Below, one piece after another: positions 1 through 7,741 of a stretch of DNA of 38,551 nucleotides (position 1 is the stretch's first letter; each line of letters begins with the position of its first letter). The DNA is from Dehalococcoidia bacterium (GTDB lineage Bacteria; Chloroflexota; Dehalococcoidia; SM23-28-2; RBG-16-64-32). A program made the position numbers and the translations under genes. The stretch is from the NCBI GenBank assembly GCA_030649945.1, contig JAUSFE010000130.1, forward strand, positions 1-38,551, written 5' to 3'. The notes beneath the pieces were generated by a model. The model had not been told where the DNA came from, did not search any database, and worked only from the letters and a program-made list of their open reading frames with translations.

Positions 1-322
1 ACGCAGATTGCCGGTGGTCTGCCGGCCTCGCTCGGGCGTTTGCCCCGCCCCAGATTCCTTCGCGAAGATGCCGTGGCTCGCCGTGCGAGTGCTGTCGCCG
101 CTCAGAATGACAATGGGCGGTGGGCGCCAGAAGTGGATGGATCTGATCCTTCGGTTGACTCAGGACAGGTGTGGGGCGACGCGGACCCTTCGACTTCGCT
201 CAGGACAGGCTTCCACCGCGAGCGCGTGGCGGAGATGCTGGAGGTGAAGCCGCCAGAACTCGCCAATAACGTAGGGGCGAGGCATGCCTCGCCCCTACGT
301 TCGTCTTACGAGCCTGCGTTTG
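1..322. repeat. Intergenic repeat-bearing region with REP pieces and a perfect palindrome
   Basis: No convincing gene. At about 27-115 lies a diverged copy of the dispersed repeat that is better preserved at 2789-3545 (shared landmarks: a CCCCAGATTCCTTCGCGAAG-like block and a CTCAGAATGACA block). At about 187-212 is a REP unit of the CTTCGCTCAGGACAGG type that recurs through the window. At 268-301 is a perfect 34-bp palindrome with 17-bp arms and no loop (centre GGCATGCC, outer ends AACGTAGGGGC and GCCCCTACGTT). Short open frames here are read-through of the repeats. Confidence 0.7.
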
Positions 323-868
323 CTATGCGGCGTTAGTGCCGCGTGGCCAGCCGCTCTGACGGGCCCGGAAGAAGGCAATCGCGACCATCGCAATGCCGAT
401 CGGGATCGTGATGACCAACATCCAGTACCAGGCGACGGCGGCGGCGATTGCGCCTGCGGCTACGAGGCCGATACCGAGCGCCGACCCGTCGCCAGATCCG
501 AGAAAGGAGGCGGCGATGGAGCCGATCCCTGTTATGATCAGGAAAAGTGCCAGGACTACGCCCATACCGACCAGGCCGCGCATGTACAGTGCTTCGTTCA
601 TTCCTAAACTCCTGTCTGGGCGCGCGGGCGAACCGGCCTGCGCGCGCCACGTAATGTCAGAGATAACGCCGAAGAGCATCCGGGCCAGGACCTCGATCGC
701 GGTCCCGAGAGCCGGATCGCCCCGGTGTGCTGCGAGCCACTGCTGTTCCCAGAGGTCGGAGTCGATCTCACACCGTCTTCCCTCGCGGATCTCGAGCGGC
801 AGGCGAACGGTGTAGAGCGCGACCCAGCTGCGGGCCATGCCGACAGTCAGCGCCAGCGCCGCGTTCAC
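323..868 (-). CDS. Membrane protein encoded with a PadR regulator
   Basis: About 181 aa. The N-terminal half (roughly residues 1-85) is soluble and charged. The C-terminal half has two or three hydrophobic segments (around residues 97-120, 128-146 and 150-168) and a basic tail. It is translationally coupled to the PadR gene: the regulator's TGA overlaps this gene's GTG start in a GTGA junction. PadR genes are often followed by a membrane protein whose level they control, so this is probably the controlled partner. An alternative internal ATG lies 11 codons in. I do not recognise a named family and assign no function beyond that. Confidence 0.7.
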   Translation of the reverse strand: MNAALALTVGMARSWVALYTVRLPLEIREGRRCEIDSDLWEQQWLAAHRGDPALGTAIEVLARMLFGVISDITWRAQAGSPARPDRSLGMNEALYMRGLVGMGVVLALFLIITGIGSIAASFLGSGDGSALGIGLVAAGAIAAAVAWYWMLVITIPIGIAMVAIAFFRARQSGWPRGTNAA

Positions 869-1227
869 GCCGTGACCGATCCGGCTTCCGGCTTCAGCGT
901 CGCGCCCACCCGCTCAGGTGCGCGCGCCGTCGCCAGTGCGGCCTCGCCCGCGGCGGTAACCCGGTAGAGCCGGCGGCGCGGACGTCCGTCGGCGGCGGCG
1001 GCGATGGGGTTCTCCCATTCGCTCTCGAGCAGGCCTGCTTTCTGCATACGGTCGAGCGCCTTGTAGAGCGTGCCGTGCGCCGTCAGGAGGCGGGCGTCCT
1101 CGCGCTCCTTGATCTCCTTCGCGATCAGGAAACCATGAAAATACGGCGCTCCGCGGACGACAAGCTCGATTCCGGCCTCGAGGATCGAGAGCTCCAGGGG
1201 TACCAGGGAACCAGCCTTGCGCCTCAT
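865..1227 (-). CDS. PadR-family transcriptional regulator
   Basis: About 120 aa from the ATG at 1227. The winged-helix core is clear: HGTLYKALDRMQKAGLLES is the recognition helix region, followed by the wing motif GRPRRRLYRVTAAGEAAL typical of PadR. The frame stays open upstream to a TTG at 1263, but that TTG is the first triplet of a near-perfect -35 box, so the longer start is unlikely. The -10 box ends 7 nt before the ATG, so the mRNA should be leaderless. It is co-transcribed with the downstream membrane gene through a 4-nt overlap. PadR proteins usually repress their own operon; the inducer is unknown. Confidence 0.88.
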   Translation of the reverse strand: MRRKAGSLVPLELSILEAGIELVVRGAPYFHGFLIAKEIKEREDARLLTAHGTLYKALDRMQKAGLLESEWENPIAAAADGRPRRRLYRVTAAGEAALATARAPERVGATLKPEAGSVTA

Positions 1228-1234
1228 GTCAGCA

Positions 1235-1263
1235 AGAATAGGAAGATATCTGCCGTTTGTCAA
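1235..1263 (-). promoter_or_regulatory. Sigma70-type promoter of the padR operon
   Basis: Read on the minus strand: TTGACA (1263-1258), a 17-nt spacer, then TATTCT (1240-1235). The -35 is a perfect consensus. Expected transcription start is about 1228, one base before the ATG at 1227, so this is a leaderless promoter. It also decides the PadR start codon. Confidence 0.75.
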
Positions 1264-1288
1264 GAGGGGGCCGAGCGGATTTTTCTGA

Positions 1289-1294
1289 TATTCT
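1289..1294 (+). promoter_or_regulatory. -10 box for a leaderless hydrolase transcript
   Basis: TATTCT ending 7 nt before the ATG at 1302. No good -35 at the standard distance. Part of a window-wide pattern of -10 boxes directly before start codons. Confidence 0.5.
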
Positions 1295-1301
1295 GAACCC
1301 G

Positions 1302-2114
1302 ATGCCCGCCTACATCTGCAAGACCTGCGGCGTCCAGCACGCCGGGAGCGAGCAGCCGCCGGCGCACTGCATCATCTGCGAGGACGAGCGGCAGTACACA
1401 GGCTGGGGCGGCCAGCAGTGGACAACGCTGGCGCAGATGCGGGAGGCCGGCCACCAGAACCGCTTCCAGCAGGCGGCGACCGGGCTCACGGGCATCGACA
1501 CGCGCCCACGCTTCGCCATTGGCCAGCGGGCGCTCCTGGTGCAGACGCCCCGGGGGAACTTCCTCTGGGACTGCATCAGCTACATCGACGAGGAGACGGT
1601 GCGGCAGGTGCGTGACCTGGGCGGGCTGCACGGCATCTCCATCTCGCACCCTCACTTCTACGGGGTGATGGTGGAGTGGAGCCACGCCTTCGGGAACGCG
1701 CCGATCTACATACCGGAGGCGGACCGCGAATGGGTGGTGCGGCCGGATCCGGCGTTCCAGTGGTACTCGGGTGCGAAGGAGGTGCTGCCGGGGCTGACGC
1801 TCGTCCAGTGCGGGGGACACTTCGAGGGCAGCGCCGTGTTGCACTGGGCAGAGGGCCCGGACGGCGAAGGGGCGCTGCTGACGGGCGACACTATCGCGGT
1901 GGCGCAGGACCGGCGCTTCGTCACGTTCATGCGCAGCTACCCGAACTACATCCCGCTGGCGGAGGAGGCCGTGCGCGGCATCGTGGAGGCGGTGCGCCCG
2001 CACCGCTTCCGCCGCATCTACGGCGGCTGGTGGGGCAACGACGTGACGGAGGACGCGCTGGGGGCTATCGAGCGCTCGGCGGAGCGCTACGTGCGCTGGA
2101 TCAGCGCGAAGTGA
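1302..2114 (+). CDS. MBL-fold hydrolase with N-terminal zinc ribbon
   Basis: 270 aa. Residues 6-26 form a small zinc ribbon (C6-x2-C9 ... C23-x2-C26). The rest is a metallo-beta-lactamase-like domain with SHPHFYG (residues 115-121), GGHF (171-174) and GDT (195-197). The usual HxHxDH is reduced to HPHFYG, so the metal site is altered and the reaction cannot be predicted. The chosen ATG is the first after a TATTCT box at 1289-1294, which ends 7 nt upstream; the upstream in-frame extension is repeat-free but lacks a ribosome-binding site. It stands alone, divergent from padR. Confidence 0.8.
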   Translation: MPAYICKTCGVQHAGSEQPPAHCIICEDERQYTGWGGQQWTTLAQMREAGHQNRFQQAATGLTGIDTRPRFAIGQRALLVQTPRGNFLWDCISYIDEETVRQVRDLGGLHGISISHPHFYGVMVEWSHAFGNAPIYIPEADREWVVRPDPAFQWYSGAKEVLPGLTLVQCGGHFEGSAVLHWAEGPDGEGALLTGDTIAVAQDRRFVTFMRSYPNYIPLAEEAVRGIVEAVRPHRFRRIYGGWWGNDVTEDALGAIERSAERYVRWISAK

Positions 2115-2139
2115 ACGGGGGGCGCACCCTGCCCCCGTT
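2114..2139 (+). terminator. GC-rich hairpin after the MBL hydrolase gene
   Basis: Perfect 8-bp arms AACGGGGG / CCCCCGTT around a 10-nt loop, beginning on the last base of the stop codon. There is no T-run, so it is at best a weak intrinsic terminator for the converging genes. Confidence 0.4.
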
Positions 2140-2159
2140 GTCGCAGCCTGCGGTTCTCG

Positions 2160-2759
2160 CTACTGCCCCGGGACTGCCAGCACGGCTCGTCCGTTGAGGT
2201 CCGTGTGGTACTCCGGGGCGATGACACCGGTGTCAAGCGTGACTCTGTAGCCGGGCGTAATGACTTGAGCGCAGGCGATGTTCGGGTCCTGCACGCCCAG
2301 GCAGGCGTCCGGCCACTCTACGAATTGGGCGTCCACTGCCGATATCTCGCTCGCCGGCACGCCCGACCTTTGGGAGAACTCTGCGATCGCGGCTTCGATC
2401 GCCGCCCTCTGGCAGGCGGTGATGTTGTGCACCAGGCTGCACTCGTTGGGGTCTATGTTGTCGATCGAGGTGAGCGGGAAAGCGCTTATCGGGTCGCCCG
2501 GGATGAACGGCACGGGGTTGTCCGGCACAGGGGAGCCGTCCACCGGCACGGCGATCGTGTCGTTGCAATCGGGGACGTCCACTGTGCAGGCAGCCGCGAC
2601 CCCGCCTTGGAGCTCCCCGCCGGGGCCGTTGTCTGAGCGTGCGGTCTGCTCCGTCTCGCCGTCATTCGCATCGAACCCGCCGGCCAGCGCAAAGGCCGCC
2701 CCCGCGGCGGCGATGAGGACGGCGGCGGCGCCCGCTGCCGGCAGCACCCACTTCTTCAT
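2160..2759 (-). CDS. Secreted or membrane-anchored protein of unknown function
   Basis: 199 aa. MKKW plus a hydrophobic stretch to about residue 28 forms an N-terminal signal peptide or anchor. It is followed by an acidic, low-complexity linker and a C-terminal globular part from about residue 100. That part has the pattern WPDACLG...CAQVITPGYRV...YHTDLNG, which I recall from exported proteins of cyanobacteria and Chloroflexota with no assigned role. At least six cysteines lie outside the membrane and could pair. The start is chosen from a strong ribosome-binding site (GAAGGAGG) before the ATG at 2759; the longer open frame runs into the 374-bp repeat and is rejected. Confidence 0.7.
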   Translation of the reverse strand: MKKWVLPAAGAAAVLIAAAGAAFALAGGFDANDGETEQTARSDNGPGGELQGGVAAACTVDVPDCNDTIAVPVDGSPVPDNPVPFIPGDPISAFPLTSIDNIDPNECSLVHNITACQRAAIEAAIAEFSQRSGVPASEISAVDAQFVEWPDACLGVQDPNIACAQVITPGYRVTLDTGVIAPEYHTDLNGRAVLAVPGQ

Positions 2760-2788
2760 CCGCTCCTGCCTCCTTCTCGTGATCGGTT

Positions 2789-3545
2789 CCTGTAGCGGAA
2801 GACGGACGATCGGGGGGAAAAGTTCCCGCCGGCCCGGAATGCAGCGCAGGGGCGCAGCATGCTGCGCCCCTGCGGCGGTCTCGTGCTCAGAAACCGGATG
2901 CCAGGTGTGGTGTCTCAAGAACAGCCTTACCACGGCGCACCCTTGAAGTGAGAGACGGTACGCGAGGAGTTCGGGCGCCATCGTCCCTCGCTCGCAGGTC
3001 TGCCCCACCCCAGATCCCTTCGCGAAGCTGGGCAGAGCCACGTGGCAGATGTCGTCGCGCTCGGGATGACAGACGGGATGGCGCGCGAGAACGCAGTCCG
3101 GCGCGGCACCGGCTGGCTACGGCGTCTCGTTCACGGAAACCGGATGCGACTCCTGACCGCTCCCTGTAGCGGGAGACGGACGATCACGGGAAAAGTTCCC
3201 GCCGACCCGGAATGCAGCGCAGGGGCGGACACGCTGGTCCGCCCCTACGGCGTGGCGTTCCTCAGAAACCGAACGCTAGGTGTAGTGTCTCAAGAACAGC
3301 CTTACCACGGCGCGCCGTTGAAGTGAGAGACGGTACACGAGGGGTTCGGGCGCGCCATCGTCCCTCGCTCGCAGGTCTGCCCCACCCCAGATCCTCCTTC
3401 GGCTCCGCTCAGGACAGGCTTCGCGAAGCTGGGCAGAGCCACGTGGCAGATGTCGTCGCGCTCAGGATGACAGACGGGATGGCGCGCGAGAACGCAGTGC
3501 GGCGCGGCACCGGCTGGCTACGGCGTCTCGTTCTCAGAAACCGGC
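2789..3545. repeat. Tandem duplication of a dispersed 374-bp intergenic repeat
   Basis: Two direct copies start at 2789 and 3163 (period 374 bp). Both carry, in order: a TGTAGCGG-AGACGGACGATC block, a GGAATGCAGCGCAGGGGCG palindrome, a GTCTCAAGAACAGCCTTACC block, a CTCGCAGGTCTGCCCCACCC block and GATGACAGACGGGATGGC. The palindrome cores differ: copy 1 has a perfect 30-bp palindrome (2845-2874) and copy 2 has 10-bp arms around a 6-nt loop (3221-3246). Copy 2 alone contains an inserted REP unit (about 3396-3419). A third partial copy is at 25382-25588 and a diverged one near 27-115. Copy 2 ends 2-4 bp from the fbp stop codon. Confidence 0.85.
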
Positions 3546-3547
3546 TG

Positions 3548-4663
3548 CTATGCCCTGGCCGGCTGGGCCTCCTCCAGCGGCGTCCAGCGGTCGGCCAGCT
3601 TGGCGGCCACTGCCGGCATCGTCGTGTACTCCATCTCTTCCAGGGGCAGGCGGTGCGGCTCGAAGGGGCCGTGCAGGCGCAGGAAGTCCGCGATCTGGTT
3701 CGCCTTGTCGCGCACGTGGTCGAAGCCGGGGTCGTCGAACATGTCGTTGGGGCCGATGAGCTTGCCGTCCGCCACCTGGAAGCCAAGCGCCACCAGCCGC
3801 GGCGGGCCGTCGAAGCGGCTGGGGTGCGCATCGGCCAGGCCCACCGGCATCAGCGGCCCGTGGTGGGAGCCGCGCATCCAGCCCTCCACGATCCACGGCG
3901 TGGTGAACGGTTCCAGCACCTCGCCCACGGCGGGGAAGTTGCCCTGGCAGCGCACGATCATCGTCGGGTCGTCCTTGCCCACGTAGCGGCCGGCGATGAG
4001 CGAGAGCTTGTCCGTGCTGGAGACGGCGCCGACCTCGTTGGTGAGACGGTTGACGACGCGCTTGACAGCGTAGCGGTTGGGCGCGCCGATGAACACGAGC
4101 ATGTCGTAGATCTCGTCCGGGGAGTTGAGGCGGATCTGCATGTGCTGCTGCACGTCCTGGATCTCGAACGTGAAGCCCTGGTGCAGCGGCTCGCCGATGA
4201 CCAGGCCCGGCGTGTTGAACGGGTCCGCGAACATCTTGTAAAGCGGCAGGTTGAAGGCGCCGGCGGAGGTCTTGTCCGCCATGAAGACGATGATCGGCTC
4301 CGAGGGCCGCTCCTCGATCTCCATTTCGGCGGAGCCGGGGCCCGCGCCGCGGATGTTGCCGGAGAAGGCGTCCGCCAGCAGGTCCTGGCCGGCGCCGTAA
4401 AGCTTCAGCTTCTTGGCCAGCTCCGTGCCTTTGACGAAGGTGTCCCAGGCCAGCTTGTGCACCTCCGTGTTGTTCTCGCCGCGATCGTGGGTCATGATCA
4501 GGAACATGTCGTCGCCGCAGTGGCTCACGTGGTAGTCGATGAGCAGACCGCGCCGCTTGGCCTGTTCCAGCTCTTCGCGGCCGAGGTTCAGGATGTCCGG
4601 GTGGGAAGACGAATGGCCGACCATGCCGCCGATATCGGCCTTGATGCAACTCAGAGTGACCAT
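3548..4663 (-). CDS. fbp: Fructose-1,6-bisphosphate aldolase/phosphatase
   Basis: 371 aa, full length for the bifunctional archaeal-type enzyme. It condenses dihydroxyacetone phosphate with glyceraldehyde 3-phosphate and dephosphorylates the product to fructose 6-phosphate, driving gluconeogenesis. Matches along the whole length include KADIGGMVGH (8-17), AGQDLLADAFSGNIRG (91-106), MADKTSAGAFNLPLYKMFADPFNTPGL, RYVGKDDP (226-233) and RFDGPPRL (283-290). Y227 and K230 correspond to the catalytic Tyr and Schiff-base Lys of crystallised homologues. A GGAGGT ribosome-binding site lies 8 nt before the ATG. The gene has its own promoter and a leader of about 100 nt. The family is typical of Archaea and deep-branching or autotrophic bacteria. 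Confidence 0.95.
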   Translation of the reverse strand: MVTLSCIKADIGGMVGHSSSHPDILNLGREELEQAKRRGLLIDYHVSHCGDDMFLIMTHDRGENNTEVHKLAWDTFVKGTELAKKLKLYGAGQDLLADAFSGNIRGAGPGSAEMEIEERPSEPIIVFMADKTSAGAFNLPLYKMFADPFNTPGLVIGEPLHQGFTFEIQDVQQHMQIRLNSPDEIYDMLVFIGAPNRYAVKRVVNRLTNEVGAVSSTDKLSLIAGRYVGKDDPTMIVRCQGNFPAVGEVLEPFTTPWIVEGWMRGSHHGPLMPVGLADAHPSRFDGPPRLVALGFQVADGKLIGPNDMFDDPGFDHVRDKANQIADFLRLHGPFEPHRLPLEEMEYTTMPAVAAKLADRWTPLEEAQPARA

Positions 4664-4768
4664 GGGGTGTTACCTCCAGCTAACTCAACTTGCTATCCGG
4701 TGGGGGCGGGAGAGGCCCATACGGGAGCGATAGACGCCACCGGGGCGGGGATGGACATACTTGAGTCC

Positions 4769-4798
4769 AATGTATGATGGCGTTTGCCAAGGTGTCAA
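4769..4798 (-). promoter_or_regulatory. Promoter of fbp
   Basis: Minus strand: TTGACA (4798-4793), 18-nt spacer, TACATT (4774-4769). It predicts a 5' leader of about 100 nt before the ATG at 4663. I saw no recognisable riboswitch in that leader. Confidence 0.65.
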
Positions 4799-4819
4799 GG
4801 ACGCCCCGGACGGCCGGCA

Positions 4820-5548
4820 TCAGGCCTTCTCCAGCGCGCCCAACACCTCGCGGGCCAGCCTGCGCGCCCCCGCCTCCCATCCGCCTGAGGCGGACGCCTG
4901 CTCCGGACGCGAGAGGAACTCCGCCAGCTGCTCCCGCAGCCGCTGCGTCTTCTCCCGCGCGATCTCCTCGTTCAGCGGCTTGAACCCCTGGAGCTTACGG
5001 GGGCCCTCGCGGCCGCCCTCGGAGATATACCAGTCGCGAAATGAGCGGCAGCCGGCCTGGAACATCAGGTAGCCGGTGGGGGACGTGGCCGGCGGGTAGC
5101 CCCGCGTCAGGACGCGCTCGGTCGTCTGCTGGCCGGGCGAGTCGTACTCGACCATCAGGTGGCCGCCCGGCGGCACGAGCTCCGAGAGCATGAGGAAGAG
5201 CGGCAGGTCCAGGCCCAGGGCCGGCAGGTCGAGGGCCTGTGCGTCCACGGAGAGGAGGGGGTGGTACTGGATGAGCTCCACCCAGTTGTAGGCGGGGAAG
5301 GGCCCGCTGCTGTACAGGCCCAGCGCCAGCGGGCGGTCCGCCAGGCGGCCTTCCCGGTCCACGAGGAAGAGCTGGAAGTAGCGCGAGCCGACGTTGTTCT
5401 TGGGGCCCAGCAGGACGAGCAGCCGGTAATCGCCCAGCGGCCGGGCGGCCAGGCGCGATATCGGATGGTCACCCGGCGCGGACCAACGGCCGGCGAGCAG
5501 GCGCTGGAGACGGGCGCGGTCATCGTGGCGGACCTGTTCGAGGGTCAC
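4820..5548 (-). CDS. Conserved protein of unknown function, possibly DUF1122-like
   Basis: 242 aa, soluble, no signal or membrane segment. The middle has LMVEYDSPGQQTTERVLTRG (about residues 130-149) followed by PPATSPTGYLMFQAGCRSFRDWYISEGGREGPRKLQGFKPL. I associate this pattern with DUF1122, from memory only. The PPGGHLMVEYD segment resembles the strand-4 region of SAM-dependent methyltransferases, but no glycine-rich SAM motif is seen near the N-terminus. The start is GTG at 5548, placed by a perfect TATAAT 6 nt upstream. The C-terminal 70 residues are charged and helical. Confidence 0.6.
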   Translation of the reverse strand: MTLEQVRHDDRARLQRLLAGRWSAPGDHPISRLAARPLGDYRLLVLLGPKNNVGSRYFQLFLVDREGRLADRPLALGLYSSGPFPAYNWVELIQYHPLLSVDAQALDLPALGLDLPLFLMLSELVPPGGHLMVEYDSPGQQTTERVLTRGYPPATSPTGYLMFQAGCRSFRDWYISEGGREGPRKLQGFKPLNEEIAREKTQRLREQLAEFLSRPEQASASGGWEAGARRLAREVLGALEKA

Positions 5549-5554
5549 GGGGCC

Positions 5555-5560
5555 ATTATA
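5555..5560 (-). promoter_or_regulatory. Perfect -10 box 6 nt before a GTG start
   Basis: TATAAT on the minus strand (5560-5555), 6 nt before the GTG at 5548. This places transcription start at or next to the start codon and supports a leaderless mRNA. Confidence 0.6.
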
Positions 5561-5645
5561 GTGGGGAGTGGGGAGTGAGGAGTGAGGTGTCGCCCGGGCG
5601 GCTCTCCTACAACCTCCGACCTGAAACCTCCGGTCTCCTCCCTGC

Positions 5646-5651
5646 TATAAT
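5646..5651 (+). promoter_or_regulatory. -10 box upstream of the membrane gene-folC-fabF run
   Basis: Perfect TATAAT with a weak -35 (TGAAAC, 18-nt spacing). The expected leader is about 30 nt and contains GGAGGTG before the TTG at 5690. Confidence 0.5.
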
Positions 5652-5689
5652 CGTGGCCACCGGCGTAGCGGCCGGACTGGAGGTGTCCC

Positions 5690-6310
5690 TTGGCCGAACG
5701 ACCCGACGCCCCGTTATCCGGCGTCTTTCGCGTCGTCTACTTCCTGGCGGTGGCCGTCGTGGCGGTGTTCGTCGTCGTCACGGGCGTTTTCGCCTTCTAC
5801 GATCCGCCCGCAAACGAGCCGTTCCCCGGCGGCGGCTTTTTCACGCCGGGCGACGGCTCCGGCGGCGATGGGTTCGGCTTCGACGGCCAGGACGGCCAGC
5901 CTCAGTCAGACGGCGATGAGCGGGGCGATTACAACCGCAACGTCTCGCTGATCCTGATGGCTGTCAGCGCGGGCGTCTTCGCGGCGGCCATCCTGGCGTT
6001 TGGCCCGCGGTTCCATCCCCTGCGCGCGGGGCTGCTGCTGGGCGGCCTTGTCGTCTACCTGGTGGGCGTGGGCTTCTGGTCCGGCGCCACGGACGACTGG
6101 ATAGGCTTCGTGATGTCCGTGGTGACGTTCGCCGTGCTGACAGGCTCGTTCGCCTTCCTGGAGGAAGGCTTGCCGCTGCGCTACGTGGAGCGGCGGCCGG
6201 TGCGCAGGCTGGAAATCCCGCCGGCGCCGGAGCCCCCGGCAGCGCCGGAGCCCCCGCCGCCCGCAGTTCCCCCAACACCCACGGATGAAGAGCCGCGGAG
6301 TTGGGAGTGA
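5690..6310 (+). CDS. Membrane protein with Gly/Asp-rich loop and Pro-rich tail
   Basis: 206 aa from a TTG start, supported by GGAGGTG a few nt upstream. One membrane segment near the N-terminus (about 14-36), then an extracytoplasmic-looking Gly/Asp/Phe-rich loop (about 45-78), then three more hydrophobic segments (about 84-103, 110-130, 138-155), and a proline/glutamate-rich cytoplasmic tail (about 170-206). No family recognised. It begins a three-gene run with folC (10-nt gap) and fabF (23-nt gap). Confidence 0.7.
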   Translation: MAERPDAPLSGVFRVVYFLAVAVVAVFVVVTGVFAFYDPPANEPFPGGGFFTPGDGSGGDGFGFDGQDGQPQSDGDERGDYNRNVSLILMAVSAGVFAAAILAFGPRFHPLRAGLLLGGLVVYLVGVGFWSGATDDWIGFVMSVVTFAVLTGSFAFLEEGLPLRYVERRPVRRLEIPPAPEPPAAPEPPPPAVPPTPTDEEPRSWE

Positions 6311-6320
6311 GGAGTGAGGA

Positions 6321-7718
6321 GTGGACAGTGGACAGTGCCCCGCCGCCCCGCCCGGCACCAGCTACCCTGACGCCCTCCAGTACCTGCTCTCTTTCGCCGA
6401 TTTCGAGCGTAGCGGGCGCTTCCAGGACCGGCCGGACGTGGCGCCGATGCTGGCGCTGCTGCAGCGGCTGGGCGACCCGCACCTCGGCCGTCCGACGGTG
6501 CACATCGCCGGGAGCAAAGGCAAGGGCAGCGTGGCGGCGATGGTGGATTCCGTCCTGCGCGCGGACGGCCTGACCACCGGCCTCTACACCAGCCCCCATC
6601 TGCACAGCTATACGGAGCGGGTGCGCATCAACGGCGAGCCGGTGAGCGAAGAGACGTTCGCGCGCCTGACGGGCGCACTGCGACCGGCGGTGGATGCCGT
6701 GCAGGCGGAGCTGGGCGAGCGGCGGCTGGTGACCTTCGACCTGCTGACGGCGCTGGCGTTCCTGGCGTTCCGGGAGGCCGGCGTGCGCGCCCAGGTGGTG
6801 GAGGTGGGGCTCGGCGGCCGCGTGGACAGCACGAACGTCTTCCCGGCGAAGGAGGCCGCCGTGATCACGCCGCTCTCGCTGGAGCACACGGCGGTCCTGG
6901 GCGATACGATCGAGCAGATCGCCCGCGAGAAGGCGGGGATCATCACGCCCGGGTGTGTGGCCGTGCTCGCCCCCCAGCCGCACCAGGCCGCGCGAGAGGT
7001 GGTGCTGCAGGCCGCCCGGGCCGCCGGCGCGCGCGTCGTAGATGTGGCGGGCGAGTACCGCTGGCGGCGTCTGGCGCATGACCTGCGGGGCCAGCGCATC
7101 CGCATCGAGGGGCCGCGCGGCCCTATCGAGGCGCGCCTGCCGCTGCTGGGCGCGCACCAGATCGAGAACGCGGCGACCGCCGTCGCAACGGTGGAGGCGC
7201 TGGCCCCGGCCCTCCCGCGGGCAGGTCTGAGACCTGCCCCTACCGGGGCGCGGGATGGGTGGGGCGGGGCCATCGTGCGCGGGCTGGAGAGCGTGCGCTG
7301 GCCCTGCCGGCTGGAGGTCCTGCGCGAGCGGCCGCTGGTGATCGCGGACGGGGCGCACAACCGGGACTCCGCCGGGCGCTTGCGGGAGGCCCTGCGCGAT
7401 TACTTCTCCTGCGAGCGGGCGATCTTCATCGTGGGGGCGTCCTCGGACAAGGACATCGCGGGCCTGGCGCAGGAGATCGCGCCGGTGGCGGGCGCCGTCA
7501 TCGCGGCGCGGGCGCGGCACCCGCGGGCGATGGACCCGGCGCTGATCGCGGCGGAGTTCGGCAGGCGGGGCGTGCCGGCCGAAATTGTGGATAGCGTGGC
7601 CGGCGCGGTTGAGCGGGCGATGGCGGTTGCGGGCGCGGGCGGGGTAATATGTCTGCTAGGCTCGCTCTTCATCGCGGCCGAAGGACGGGAATACATCCTG
7701 GGGTGCGCCAGAGAGTGA
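6321..7718 (+). CDS. folC: Folylpolyglutamate synthase / dihydrofolate synthase
   Basis: 465 aa from a GTG start. It adds glutamate to dihydropteroate or tetrahydrofolates in the cytoplasm. Mur-ligase features: P-loop HIAGSKGKGS (61-70), TSPHLHSYTERVRING, VEVGLGGRVDSTN, LEHTAVLGDTIEQIAREKAGI, GAHQIENAATA and DGAHN. The start lies inside a short repeat (GAGTGAGGAGTGAGGAGTGG) that also supplies a GGAG ribosome-binding site, so the first 10-15 residues are uncertain. Around residues 299-310 the coding sequence carries a 21-nt palindrome (7219-7239) of the intergenic type, giving a segment RAGLRPAPTGARDGWGG not expected in the family. Confidence 0.93.
   Translation: MDSGQCPAAPPGTSYPDALQYLLSFADFERSGRFQDRPDVAPMLALLQRLGDPHLGRPTVHIAGSKGKGSVAAMVDSVLRADGLTTGLYTSPHLHSYTERVRINGEPVSEETFARLTGALRPAVDAVQAELGERRLVTFDLLTALAFLAFREAGVRAQVVEVGLGGRVDSTNVFPAKEAAVITPLSLEHTAVLGDTIEQIAREKAGIITPGCVAVLAPQPHQAAREVVLQAARAAGARVVDVAGEYRWRRLAHDLRGQRIRIEGPRGPIEARLPLLGAHQIENAATAVATVEALAPALPRAGLRPAPTGARDGWGGAIVRGLESVRWPCRLEVLRERPLVIADGAHNRDSAGRLREALRDYFSCERAIFIVGASSDKDIAGLAQEIAPVAGAVIAARARHPRAMDPALIAAEFGRRGVPAEIVDSVAGAVERAMAVAGAGGVICLLGSLFIAAEGREYILGCARE
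7219..7239. repeat. Intergenic-type palindrome inside folC
   Basis: GGGCAGGTCT-G-AGACCTGCCC, 10-bp perfect arms, followed by CCTAC as in the palindromes at 268, 3221 and 16559. It lies in frame in the linker between the FolC ATP-binding and C-terminal domains. Confidence 0.75.
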
Positions 7719-7741
7719 GCGGTTAGCGTTTGGAGGTGAAT

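Noticed and set aside
4664..4768. Riboswitch in the fbp leader
   Set aside because: The leader is about 100 nt, but I could not see a conserved riboswitch core or terminator switch.
3212..4777. 521-codon plus-strand open frame across fbp
   Set aside because: Starts in the 374-bp repeat and continues antisense to fbp.
5964..7520. 518-codon minus-strand open frame across folC
   Set aside because: Antisense shadow; folC is unmistakable on the plus strand.
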